This document shows positions 1 through 6,176 of a stretch of 6,193 nucleotides of DNA, piece by piece (the first letter of the stretch is position 1; each line of letters starts with the position of its first letter). The translations under genes were made by a program, and so were the position numbers. Under the pieces are notes generated by a model. That model had not been told where the DNA came from, did not search any database, and saw only the letters and a list, made by a program, of their open reading frames with translations. The DNA comes from Bryobacterales bacterium (GTDB taxonomy: Bacteria > Acidobacteriota > Terriglobia > Bryobacterales > Bryobacteraceae), in NCBI GenBank assembly GCA_003132905.1, contig PKZC01000184.1, forward strand, positions 11,468 to 17,660, given 5' to 3'.

Positions 1-1418
1 GGCGTCACCGAGGGGTCGATCAGCAGCAGCTTGCCGCCGCGCTGGGGAGAGCCGAGGCCGCCGATAAAGCGCTGCAGCGTGTATTGCCAATCCTCGTCCT
101 GCAGCACCATCATGGTGTTCTGACTCTGGCAACCGTCGAACGTGCTGACCACGCTATCGTCCTTTTGGAAACCCTTCTGGACGCTCAGCGGATTCCAACC
201 TGCGGGCAGGCCAGCGACGTTTTCCGCGAATACGGCCGGGATGTCCGACATGGGATTGCCTTGCACGCCCTCGTAGGTGTGGCCCGGCACCGATCCGCCG
301 GTGGCGTTCATCGACAATAAGCTCCAAGCGCGACCGATGAGTGCACCCGCGTTGTTGTAGAGTCCAAGTGCGCCGGTGCTGGAGTTCAGGTCGAGCTCAG
401 TCACGATCTTGCCGTTGACAACCGCCATCGCCGCCATCGACGACGTGGAACTGGAGTGCGCGTCGGTCTGCGAGGCAGCCAAGGCGAGAATTGCGGGGAA
501 CATTTCGGGTTTGGCGCCCGCCATGACGGCATTAATAGCGACCGTTTCCACGGTGTATTGCCACGCCTCCCGTTCTCCTGTCACCCGCATCTTCCCGACG
601 ATTTCATCCGGCTTGTGATGAGTGGCCTTGAGCATCGCCGCGACCCGCTCTTCGGTGGGCATGACGATGGGAAGCTGGTCCGTCCAGAAACGCTCGTCAA
701 AATACTTTTGGATATTGTCGGATGTGTCGGGTCCGATAAATCGTTTCTTCTCGCGCTGGACCAGGCCCGTCTTTTTCTCTTCGTCATTCAGCGGCTGAGT
801 CAGGTATCCTGCGATCTCCTGCATGAAAGGCCGCTTAGTGACGGGATCGTCACCCGCAATATACGCATCGAGCTCTTTCCGCGTCTTTCCTCCGACGGGC
901 GTATGGGTGAAGGCGAGCCGAAGAGCCGGCATTCCTTCTTCATAAGCCTTGTCGTGGACTAGATCGACCAGGGCATCGATGATGACGCCTACCGCGGGGA
1001 TTCCATAATGCGCTTCAACTTCTGCTACATGGCCGACGACCGCCGGCGCGCAGGTGCTTCAATGGCCTATGGCCATGACCATCAGGCCGTTGACGGATTT
1101 GATTTCCTTCCACAGGTCCGGGTCATCGGCGGCATACGAGCCCTTCTTCTCCCGGAATTCGGTTTTGACGTCGGGCATATTGACGGCCATCCACGCCTGC
1201 ATCTGCTGCAGAAACTTGTCGCCGCCATCGAAGGTCTCGTCCACCAGGTATACGGTCTTACCCGAAAGGCTCGCGGGGCGCGGCGCCATGGCCCGGCGCT
1301 GAATGGGTGGGGGGTTGCCGGTTGGATTCAGAACCGTATATAAAGGTTGATCGGCGGAAGCAACCGTCCCAACGCAGGCGATTGCGATCCCGAAAAGACC
1401 AAATCTTGTTAGCCTCAT
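1..1418 (-). CDS. Exported UGSC-family selenoprotein, in-frame UGA read as selenocysteine (3' end outside window)
   Basis: Begins with ATG at 1418, preceded by a GGAGA ribosome site, and stays open to the window edge apart from one TGA at 1061-1059, which is codon 120. Residues 1-22 form a signal peptide ending in an ASA cleavage site, so the product is probably periplasmic. From about residue 51 the protein matches my recollection of UGSC-type (seleno)proteins: LSGKTVYLVDETFDGGDKFL, then the active-site stretch G118-H119-U120-S121-T122-C123-A124-P125, then a conserved segment containing YGIPAVGV. U-x-x-C resembles the redox C-x-x-C of thiol enzymes. A second region of more than 200 residues follows (from about W286, WQYTVETVAINAVMAGAK), with a single later cysteine, C430. 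No substrate is known to me; an oxidoreductase role is inferred. All 352 codons after the TGA are free of stops and read as ordinary protein. A plain nonsense mutation of a cysteine codon is the alternative, but the hairpin downstream argues against it. Confidence 0.87.
1023..1061 (-). promoter_or_regulatory. Bacterial SECIS-like hairpin directing selenocysteine at the UGA
   Basis: Just after the TGA (1061-1059) the coding strand folds into a six-pair stem GCCGGC/GUCGGC (1047-1042 with 1037-1032, one G-U pair) closed by the loop GGUC (1041-1038). A lower stem UGC/GCA (1052-1050 with 1025-1023) can extend it across an internal loop. The GGU of the loop lies 18-20 bases after the UGA. From memory, E. 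coli fdhF has its SelB-contacting GGU in the apical loop at nearly the same distance. By analogy the hairpin would bind SelB in the mRNA and recode UGA. The structure was folded by eye and has not been tested by comparison. Confidence 0.75.
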
Positions 1419-1424
1419 GGCCGT

Positions 1425-1468
1425 TCTCCAGTCATCTGAATTCTATAGTGCGGCTCGAAGGGATGCAA
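1425..1468 (-). promoter_or_regulatory. Possible sigma70-like promoter and ribosome site of the selenoprotein gene
   Basis: On the minus strand TTGCAT (1468-1463) and TAGAAT (1445-1440) are separated by 17 bases. The -10 matches consensus at five of six positions and the -35 at three. Transcription would start near 1433, leaving a very short leader that contains the GGAGA ribosome site at 1429-1425, six bases before the ATG. The ribosome site is convincing; the promoter is a weak match by eye. If real, the selenoprotein gene is transcribed independently of the PEP-CTERM gene upstream. Confidence 0.35.
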
Positions 1469-1522
1469 CCGCGCTCGAATTGGCCGATTGGTGCCGAAGA
1501 TCCTTTTATTTCCGTTCTTGTG

Positions 1523-2110
1523 TCAGATGGGTCGCTTGCTTTTCCGTCTGACGAATGCAAACAGAGCCACCAGACCAATCGCCGCCAGACTCTCTCCAGC
1601 CGGTTCTGGCGTGATCGCGGCCTCGCTAATCGTCAGTGTCATCGTCCCGGTGTCGTTCGAGAGATACTCAAAGCCGGCAGCCGTGTCGAACGGGCCAATG
1701 AAGCTTACGGTTGAACTTCCCAGCGTCGTAGGAGGACCCAACCCGCCGGTATACACCTCGAATGCCCCTTGGCTGTCCCCGGGGCCACCAACTCCGACGC
1801 TACAGGTAAATGGCGGCGGCCCGCCCAAGGTGGCGAAGGGAGTGCCGAACTCAAAGCATCCTTCGGGTGAAACGGAACCTGCCGTCATTGTCCAAGTGTT
1901 CGTCCCGTCAGTCACCACGAATGCAGTGAAATCCGGGAGGGGACCCGACGGCACGAATCCAGGCTCAACCAGCGAGAAGGAAAAGCTTTCGATCGGGCCG
2001 CTGGTCGCGACGTAATCGAACGAGTACTCAATCGAGTCGGCGGCGCATAGAGCCGCAAGACCGCAGACCAGAATGCAAACCCTGAAAAGATGCACCGCCA
2101 ATCGTAACAA
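1523..2110 (-). CDS. PEP-CTERM sorting-domain exported protein, function unknown
   Basis: The protein opens with a hydrophobic signal peptide (residues 7-24, LFRVCILVCGLAALCAA) and ends with a PEP-CTERM sorting signal: TPEP at 167-170, a hydrophobic helix at 175-187 and the basic tail RRKSKR at 188-193. Proteins of this class are exported, anchored by the C-terminal helix and then, in known systems, processed by an exosortase and placed on the surface or in extracellular matrix. The mature part (25-165) is rich in Gly, Pro, Ser and Thr with beta-strand-like segments and two cysteines, C85 and C103, that could form a disulfide. I recognise no catalytic motif. The start is uncertain: the frame has no ATG. 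TTG at 2110 is the longest common choice, and GTG at 2095-2093 would give a more typical short signal peptide beginning M-H-L-F-R. Neither has a clear ribosome site. No exosortase gene is in the window. Confidence 0.85.
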   Translation of the reverse strand: MLRLAVHLFRVCILVCGLAALCAADSIEYSFDYVATSGPIESFSFSLVEPGFVPSGPLPDFTAFVVTDGTNTWTMTAGSVSPEGCFEFGTPFATLGGPPPFTCSVGVGGPGDSQGAFEVYTGGLGPPTTLGSSTVSFIGPFDTAAGFEYLSNDTGTMTLTISEAAITPEPAGESLAAIGLVALFAFVRRKSKRPI

Positions 2111-2203
2111 CAGGTTTACGGATCTTCAAGACGGCTAGGCCGTAAATGTACTGGTACAACGTCCAAATAGTTCTCTTTATCTTGATCTCCTTCCACGGAT
2201 CCT

Positions 2204-3001
2204 TTACTTTCGTGGGTCGAAGCGTATTTCCACCTCGGTCTCTACACTGGCGGGGTGGCCGCCCTTGACGGTGGGTTGATAACGGAATTGCGACCATGGC
2301 ACGGTCTCGCAGAGTTGCGAGCCGCTGTCGAGTTCGGCAATCTTGCCATCCTCGTCGATGACGACTTTGCAGCGAACCGTTCCGCCCGATGGTTCCCAAA
2401 GGGGCGCGGTGAGTACGGTGGGACCCGCGGTCAGGAGACTGCGTTGTTTATCCGCCGGAACGGTGACTTTGGGTGTTTCCTTGTCGTCGGCCCCAGCATC
2501 ATTCTTCTGTTTCGCGGAATCGGGCTGGATGGCTGCTACCAGGAATACGGGTCTGGCGGGAAAACGTTTTACCTTGGCGCACAAACTGGTGGAGTATGAA
2601 TCCACCACATCAAAGGCGAGCGCGGGCCAGGCCATTCTCACGACACTGTCGCAGCTTGATCCAAGCGGATAACCGTTCTTGCCCTGATTGGGATCGCCAA
2701 TTGCATCGATGGCCTTTTGCGCATAGACGCCGTCGGCACTGTACTCCTTCCCGGGGTCAACCTGAACGGCCTTGTTGAAGAAGAGGCGGTAACGATTCAG
2801 GCCATCGACAAGGTAGACGGAAGGTCCGCCCCCGTTCATCGAGGCATCCAATTGCGTGGTTTCGTTGAGAAGAACCTGGGCCTTTCCCTGGATCTTGTCG
2901 GGCGGGGCGGCTGCTTGCTTGGGCGGGGCGCTAGAACAGCCAGCCAATCCGGCAAGAGCAAGTACGAGGAAACAGAGAAAGTAGCTATTGCGGGTGATCA
3001 T
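2204..3001 (-). CDS. Lipoprotein with a TonB C-terminal-like domain
   Basis: ATG at 3001 is preceded by AAGG five to six bases upstream. The N-terminus is a lipoprotein signal: hydrophobic residues 8-20 then the lipobox L19-A20-G21-C22, so C22 would be lipidated and the protein anchored in the membrane facing the periplasm. A Pro/Ala/Lys-rich linker (25-38) follows, then a central region (about 40-160) I do not recognise, with cysteines 117 and 141. A charged linker (161-185) leads to the last 65 residues, where G-T-V-R-C-K-V-V-I-D-E-D-G-K and W-S-Q-F-R-Y-Q-P...G-H-P-A follow the pattern of TonB C-terminal domains. C211 and C231 in this part could pair. Unlike a true TonB it lacks an N-terminal transmembrane energy-coupling helix, and no exbB or exbD is nearby, so it is probably not an energy transducer. 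The fold assignment is from pattern memory. Confidence 0.8.
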   Translation of the reverse strand: MITRNSYFLCFLVLALAGLAGCSSAPPKQAAAPPDKIQGKAQVLLNETTQLDASMNGGGPSVYLVDGLNRYRLFFNKAVQVDPGKEYSADGVYAQKAIDAIGDPNQGKNGYPLGSSCDSVVRMAWPALAFDVVDSYSTSLCAKVKRFPARPVFLVAAIQPDSAKQKNDAGADDKETPKVTVPADKQRSLLTAGPTVLTAPLWEPSGGTVRCKVVIDEDGKIAELDSGSQLCETVPWSQFRYQPTVKGGHPASVETEVEIRFDPRK

Positions 3002-3039
3002 TCGTGCCTTCGCTTTCGAGATATTTGTAAGAATCCGAC

Positions 3040-3066
3040 GTTATCACAGGGCGTCGGCGGTGACAA
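3040..3066 (-). promoter_or_regulatory. Possible promoter upstream of the lipoprotein gene
   Basis: On the minus strand TTGTCA (3066-3061, five of six to the -35 consensus) lies 15 bases before GATAAC (3045-3040, four of six), which is preceded by TG in the extended -10 position (TGTGATAAC). The spacing is shorter than ideal. It sits 39 bases upstream of the lipoprotein ATG, so position is suitable. The surrounding intergenic stretch 3002-3129 holds nothing else I can support. Confidence 0.3.
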
Positions 3067-3129
3067 TCGACGGCGAGTTTACTGGTTGGAAACGGGGGTG
3101 GGCGGCGTAATGGGTGGGGTTTAGACGCA

Positions 3130-3801
3130 TCAGGTGTTTTGCGTGGCGCTCGATTTGCCATCATCAGAAGGTTCCCAGGGAAGTCCTTTGTGCTGATGGC
3201 GCAGGAAGAGTTCGGCCGCTTCGGTGAGTTGGCGGCGTTCCAGGCGGCGGCGCTCTTCTTGGATATCGCGGAGTTGATCGATGGCTTTTTGGAACTGGCG
3301 GGAGAGGCGCGAGCCGTGCAGGCCAAGCCTGGCCAGCATCGGGATTAGAGTTTGGGGGTTGGGGTCTTGGGAGAACAGCTCGGCTTCGAGGAATGGGATG
3401 CGGTTGAGGCGCCAGGCGGTGTTGGCGATTTCGTGGACCAGTTGAGTTTCGGTGACGGTGGCGGGAGCGTACTCATCGACGAATTGCTGGATGTGGAGTT
3501 GGTAGGCTTCGGGGTCCTCGGTGGGCAGGACTGCGGTGCGGGCGGTAAGACCATGGCGCAAGGCGTTGCGCGAGGAACGTTGCTTGCCTGGTTCGGTGCG
3601 AGGACCGGTGGAGTGTTGGGAGTTGGCTCGGTTGGTGGCGGCGCGCTGCACCCTTTGCGCTTCTGGGGAATTCGCCCGCAACGAAGGCGCGGGTGGGCTC
3701 ATTTTTTCGCTTGCAGGTGCGCCCGCGCCTCTGCGGGCTAGCCAGCGTTGCACGGGATCGGTTGTTGTTGGCGTTGCTGGAGCTTGGGCTGCTGTTGCCA
3801 T
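3130..3801 (-). CDS. Hypothetical protein of the 'ALRHGLTA' family
   Basis: ATG at 3801 has GAGG seven bases upstream, supporting this start over the internal M34. The first 55 residues are Ala/Pro/Thr-rich and probably disordered. Residues 57-87 form the recognisable core: N-R-A-N-S-Q-H-S-T-G-P-R-T, then P-G-K, then N-A-L-R-H-G-L-T-A. I recall this pattern from many uncharacterised proteins in Acidobacteriota and Planctomycetes, often in several copies per genome. After it comes a helical domain (about 95-160, including E-T-Q-L-V-H-E-I-A and W-R-L-N-R) and a highly charged helix rich in Arg and Glu (165-198), likely coiled coil. There is no signal peptide or membrane helix, so it should be cytoplasmic. 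The basic, Gly/Pro-rich core could contact nucleic acid, but this is a guess and no function is known to me. It is divergent from the gene starting at 4016. Confidence 0.8.
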   Translation of the reverse strand: MATAAQAPATPTTTDPVQRWLARRGAGAPASEKMSPPAPSLRANSPEAQRVQRAATNRANSQHSTGPRTEPGKQRSSRNALRHGLTARTAVLPTEDPEAYQLHIQQFVDEYAPATVTETQLVHEIANTAWRLNRIPFLEAELFSQDPNPQTLIPMLARLGLHGSRLSRQFQKAIDQLRDIQEERRRLERRQLTEAAELFLRHQHKGLPWEPSDDGKSSATQNT

Positions 3802-3915
3802 TTGTGTGCCTCGGCCACTGGGATAGCACGGGCGGGGATGGATTTGATGGGTGCGGCAAGATAGCTTATTGAAGGGGATGGAGAACGAGCGGGCGGGAGA
3901 TCGTGATTGTGTGGG

Positions 3916-3945
3916 CGGCCTCGGGCCTTATTTGCCGAGCGGCCG
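3916..3945. other. GC-rich hairpin in the divergent intergenic region
   Basis: CGGCC (3916-3920) can pair with GGCCG (3941-3945), and TCGG (3921-3924) with CCGA (3935-3938), leaving a two-base bulge and a ten-base loop. The hairpin lies between the starts of two divergent genes and has no run of T after it on either strand, so it is not a typical terminator. It may be part of an intergenic repeat or an operator-like palindrome; no partner is known. Confidence 0.35.
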
Positions 3946-3946
3946 A

Positions 3947-3981
3947 TCATCCTGAGTGGCGGAGGGGTCTGTTTTTCGCAG
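3947..3981. repeat. Possible copy of a dispersed TCATCCTGAG-type intergenic repeat
   Basis: The stretch starts TCATCCTGAGTGGCGGAGGG and continues with GTCTG and a T run. From memory it resembles short intergenic repeats beginning TCATCCTGAGCG that occur many times in some acidobacterial and related genomes. Only one copy is visible here, so repeat status rests on memory and not on the window. It directly adjoins the hairpin at 3916-3945, which could be part of the same element. Confidence 0.3.
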
Positions 3982-4015
3982 AATGGGCTTAAGGAAAGGT
4001 TGGAGGGCGAGTATT

Positions 4016-4880
4016 ATGGATTGGCGGTTTTGGCGTTGGGTTCGGCGAAAAGCAAGCCATGCTAATGCTGAAGGAATGCCCGCGTCAGTGATCCGGGCGG
4101 ACAAGCGCTCAGCGCGTTTCTCCATCGCCGAAACCTGTTTTGGGATTCTCGTTGTGGCTGGCGTGCTGTATGAGGATTGGGATAACTTGCCCATGGTCGT
4201 TCACCCTAACTCGGCCGCCGGGAGGATGGCGATAGGCGGAATTATCGTGGCGTTCGGTATAGTCGCCGAAATCTGGTCCAGTTCTCGTTCATCAAAAGCT
4301 GAGCACGAGGTGCGCGATTTGTATGCGACGAGAGTTGCAGAACTGAACCTGAAAGCCGAACAGGAACGCCTTGCGCGCGTCAAGATAGAGGAACGTATTC
4401 TAGAACTCTCTTCGCCACGAAGGCTGTCTAATGACCAATTGCTTGCGCTCGCAACCACGCTTGTTCCACTCGCCGGAACGCGTGGACATCTTTATCTTCG
4501 ACGGCCATCTTCCTGAGACAAGCCTGTTTGCAAACCAATTACATGAGATGTTCACATTGGCGAAATGGAACTCAAAACGCTGGCACTGTACTGGAGATTT
4601 CAGAATCTTTGGGGCCAGTCTTTCTATGGCTCTGAGCAAGGACCAATTTGTCCGAGAAGGGAGCATTCCACCCATCCAGTGGGCGATGGTGTCGCTCTGC
4701 GGGGACTTGTTCCAGATGAAGATCGAATGCACTTCATTGGCTACTGGCTTTGATCCGGCGACGATATTTTCGGCGTGGGAGATGAAGGAATACGCATCGT
4801 GGGATTTAGCCGACGTAGCACCGCTCAGAGTGCAGGTGGGGGCAAAGCAATATATACCGCTGCACAACCAATTTGGGTGA
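4016..4880 (+). pseudogene. Two-helix membrane protein with coiled coil and C-terminal alpha/beta domain, broken by a frame change
   Basis: The first part reads from ATG 4016, which has GGAGG nine bases upstream and is favoured over the GTG at 3956 and ATG at 3983. It has a basic N-terminus, membrane helices at about residues 35-52 (FSIAETCFGILVVAGVLY) and 68-87 (AGRMAIGGIIVAFGIVAEIW), then a charged coiled coil (89-130) and the segment PRRLSNDQ...LVPLAGT. This frame ends at 4516. The sense continues one frame over as R-V-D-I-F-I-F-D-G-H-L-P-E-T...FANQLHEMF and ends at 4880 after L-R-V-Q-V-G-A-K. Removing one base at about 4478 joins the parts smoothly. I recall uncharacterised proteins with this whole layout, in which the LSxDQ segment, the VDIF-like strand and the final VGxK strand are one chain. 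The downstream part could instead start at ATG 4431, which has GAAGG seven bases upstream. Function unknown; it is either a pseudogene, a sequence error or a split gene. Confidence 0.7.
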
Positions 4881-5000
4881 TTTTTACGGATCAAACTGCA
4901 CCAGTACCGAAAGGTTTGGGGGACTGCGTGAATATCGACCAAACTTCCCAGAACCGGACTTGGGGCCCTTCTCCGGCGTGAAGTAAGCTCACTGTTCGCG

Positions 5001-5339
5001 ATGGACCATCAACTCAGTTCGGAAGAACCTCACGTAGATGCAGTGGATAACCGCTCGCGCACGTCGCTTGGAGCGGCGGGTCACTGGATACATCTGCTCG
5101 GGGTCGCGGCACCGCTTGTAATCGGCGAAGTCATCAAAGACCCCGATGCAAGATGGCGAAGCATTACGGCTGGCCTCGGTGGGCGGTGCTATCGCCTCAG
5201 AGGCCGTGTGGACGCACCGGCTCATTAAGGAACGAGAAAAGGACGAGCAAGCTCGCGCGGCATTGACGAGAATGTAGTCCGGACGTCACAATTAGAAGCG
5301 GCCAAGTGCTCGTACTTTACGCTCCTATCCGCCGCTTAG
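5001..5339 (+). pseudogene. Decayed relative of the two-helix membrane/coiled-coil protein
   Basis: From ATG 5001 the frame gives a polar start and then W-I-H-L-L-G-V-A-A-P-L-V-I-G-E-V-I, a likely first membrane helix, followed by KDPDARWRSITAGL; this frame stops at 5228. One frame over, from about 5173, the sense continues as L-A-S-V-G-G-A-I-A-S-E-A-V-W (second helix) and T-H-R-L-I-K-E-R-E-K-D-E-Q-A-R-A-A-L (start of a coiled coil), stopping at 5277. Returning to the first frame at about 5268 gives V-V-R-T-S-Q-L-E-A-A-K and a stop at 5339. The order helix, short loop, helix ending in E-x-W or E-A-V-W, then charged coil mirrors the gene at 4016-4880, so I infer a tandem relative. The C-terminal alpha/beta domain is missing. 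No good ribosome site precedes 5001. The second frame change is less certain than the first. Confidence 0.5.
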
Positions 5340-5535
5340 CCCTCGCATGCGCTCATCTTTATTCGCAAATCGCCAAAAGTGGAGAAATGATTCGGCGACA
5401 ATGGAGTCCCCAACGTCGGCACTTCCGTGTGGTGCCGCACACTTCTCTTCTGCATTGCTCGCTGCCTCCCCTTTATTCGGTGTCTAAATCCTATGTTTAA
5501 GAAGCGGTCTCTCGATCCCTCCCCTGGTTACTGCA
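5340..5535. other. Intergenic stretch with no supportable gene
   Basis: Short open frames cross this stretch, including one opening with GTG at 5306 and ending at 5500, but its product is rich in Arg, His, Ser and Leu without domain-like pattern and has no ribosome site. I see no convincing promoter or terminator. It may contain further decayed remains of the gene that ends at 5339. Confidence 0.5.
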
Positions 5536-6072
5536 ATGCCAACGCCGGCTGGTTTGAGCACTGGCCCGTATCCTGCGCATTTCCAGGGTTTTATTAATGA
5601 CCCCAATTCCGTGCTCCGGGAAGCGATAGAACACCAAGATATCCTTGGTCATATCGAAATCCATCTGACCACCGATACTTTGTCTGCAGATGGCAAGCCT
5701 ACCGAAGGCATCGGCAGCCTGTACGAGAGCGTGAGCAACATTCCGTTCCTGGGGGTCGCCACCCGAACGCCTCCGCCTGCCCCCGGTACGTCACCCGCTC
5801 CCTCAGCTTTTCAAGCGGCCCCCATCCCCAATGCCTTTGTCTATTCGGCAAGTGCAACCTTCTGGATCGAATGGGTGCGCAACCCGGGTCCGCCGCCGAT
5901 ACCGCTGCATCACGGGCCGGGGGACCCATGCCCGCCGGTCAGCGAGCTCGAGCCGTATTGGGAGCATTCGACATATTTGCAGCTGCAGTACTCACAGCTC
6001 GTGATCCTGATTTTCAACGGCGTGCTCTGGCCACATGTGACGGTGGCGACGATGACGCTTAGCGCTGGATAG
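5536..6072 (+). CDS. Hypothetical protein of 178 residues, family not recognised
   Basis: The ATG at 5536 is the first usable start after an in-frame stop at 5485, but it has no ribosome site, so it may be leaderless, inefficient or misassigned. The protein has no signal peptide. Residues 16-75 look like a folded domain (HFQGFINDPNSVL, then IEIHLTTDTLSADG, then SLYESVSNIPFLGVATRT). A Pro/Ala-rich linker at 79-98 leads to FVYSASATFWIEWVRNP (101-117), a second proline-rich insert (118-135) and a hydrophobic C-terminal part with YLQLQYSQLVILIF and HVTVATMTL. The alternating polar and hydrophobic residues suggest beta strands, perhaps a jelly-roll or barrel. The mix of aromatic strands and regular codon use argues for a real gene. 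It lies downstream of the two broken membrane-protein genes on the same strand with no visible functional link. I cannot name a function. Confidence 0.65.
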   Translation: MPTPAGLSTGPYPAHFQGFINDPNSVLREAIEHQDILGHIEIHLTTDTLSADGKPTEGIGSLYESVSNIPFLGVATRTPPPAPGTSPAPSAFQAAPIPNAFVYSASATFWIEWVRNPGPPPIPLHHGPGDPCPPVSELEPYWEHSTYLQLQYSQLVILIFNGVLWPHVTVATMTLSAG

Positions 6073-6150
6073 CAAATAAGGAGAAATGGGGGTTCGGGGC
6101 TGCCGCCGCGCGGAGACGTCGTCAGGGTTGGCCGCTCGACCACAACGTTA

Positions 6151-6176
6151 GCGGCGTGCAAGCGTCGCGGCGTGCA
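6151..6176. repeat. Short direct repeat GCGGCGTGCA
   Basis: GCGGCGTGCA occurs at 6151-6160 and again at 6167-6176, a 16-base period, in the non-coding tail of the window. The remainder of 6073-6193 holds no gene I can support. The repeat is short enough to be chance in GC-rich DNA. Confidence 0.3.

Noticed and set aside
1059..1061. TGA as a true stop ending a 119-residue protein
   Set aside because: The frame continues for 352 clean codons into a conserved U-x-x-C motif and a SECIS-like hairpin lies at the right distance, so recoding explains the data better.
84..1343. Several plus-strand open frames of 80-168 codons across 84-962 and 1008-1343
   Set aside because: They lie opposite the selenoprotein gene, whose minus-strand frame reads as conserved protein throughout; the plus-strand products have no domain pattern.
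2028..2399. Minus-strand frame of 123 codons bridging the lipoprotein and PEP-CTERM genes
   Set aside because: It overlaps both supported genes in another frame, and its Arg/Gly-rich product lacks domain pattern.
4400..4942. Minus-strand frame of 180 codons
   Set aside because: It is opposite the second half of the frame-broken membrane-protein gene, whose plus-strand reading matches a remembered protein layout; the minus-strand product looks random.
4954..4976. Hairpin CCGGA/TCCGG as a terminator after the membrane-protein gene
   Set aside because: Only five pairs with a 13-base loop and no following T run.
6086..6151. Mini gene of 21 codons after an AAGGAG site
   Set aside because: The ribosome site is only two bases from the ATG, too close for normal initiation, and the product MGVRGCRRAETSSGLAARPQR has no protein-like pattern.
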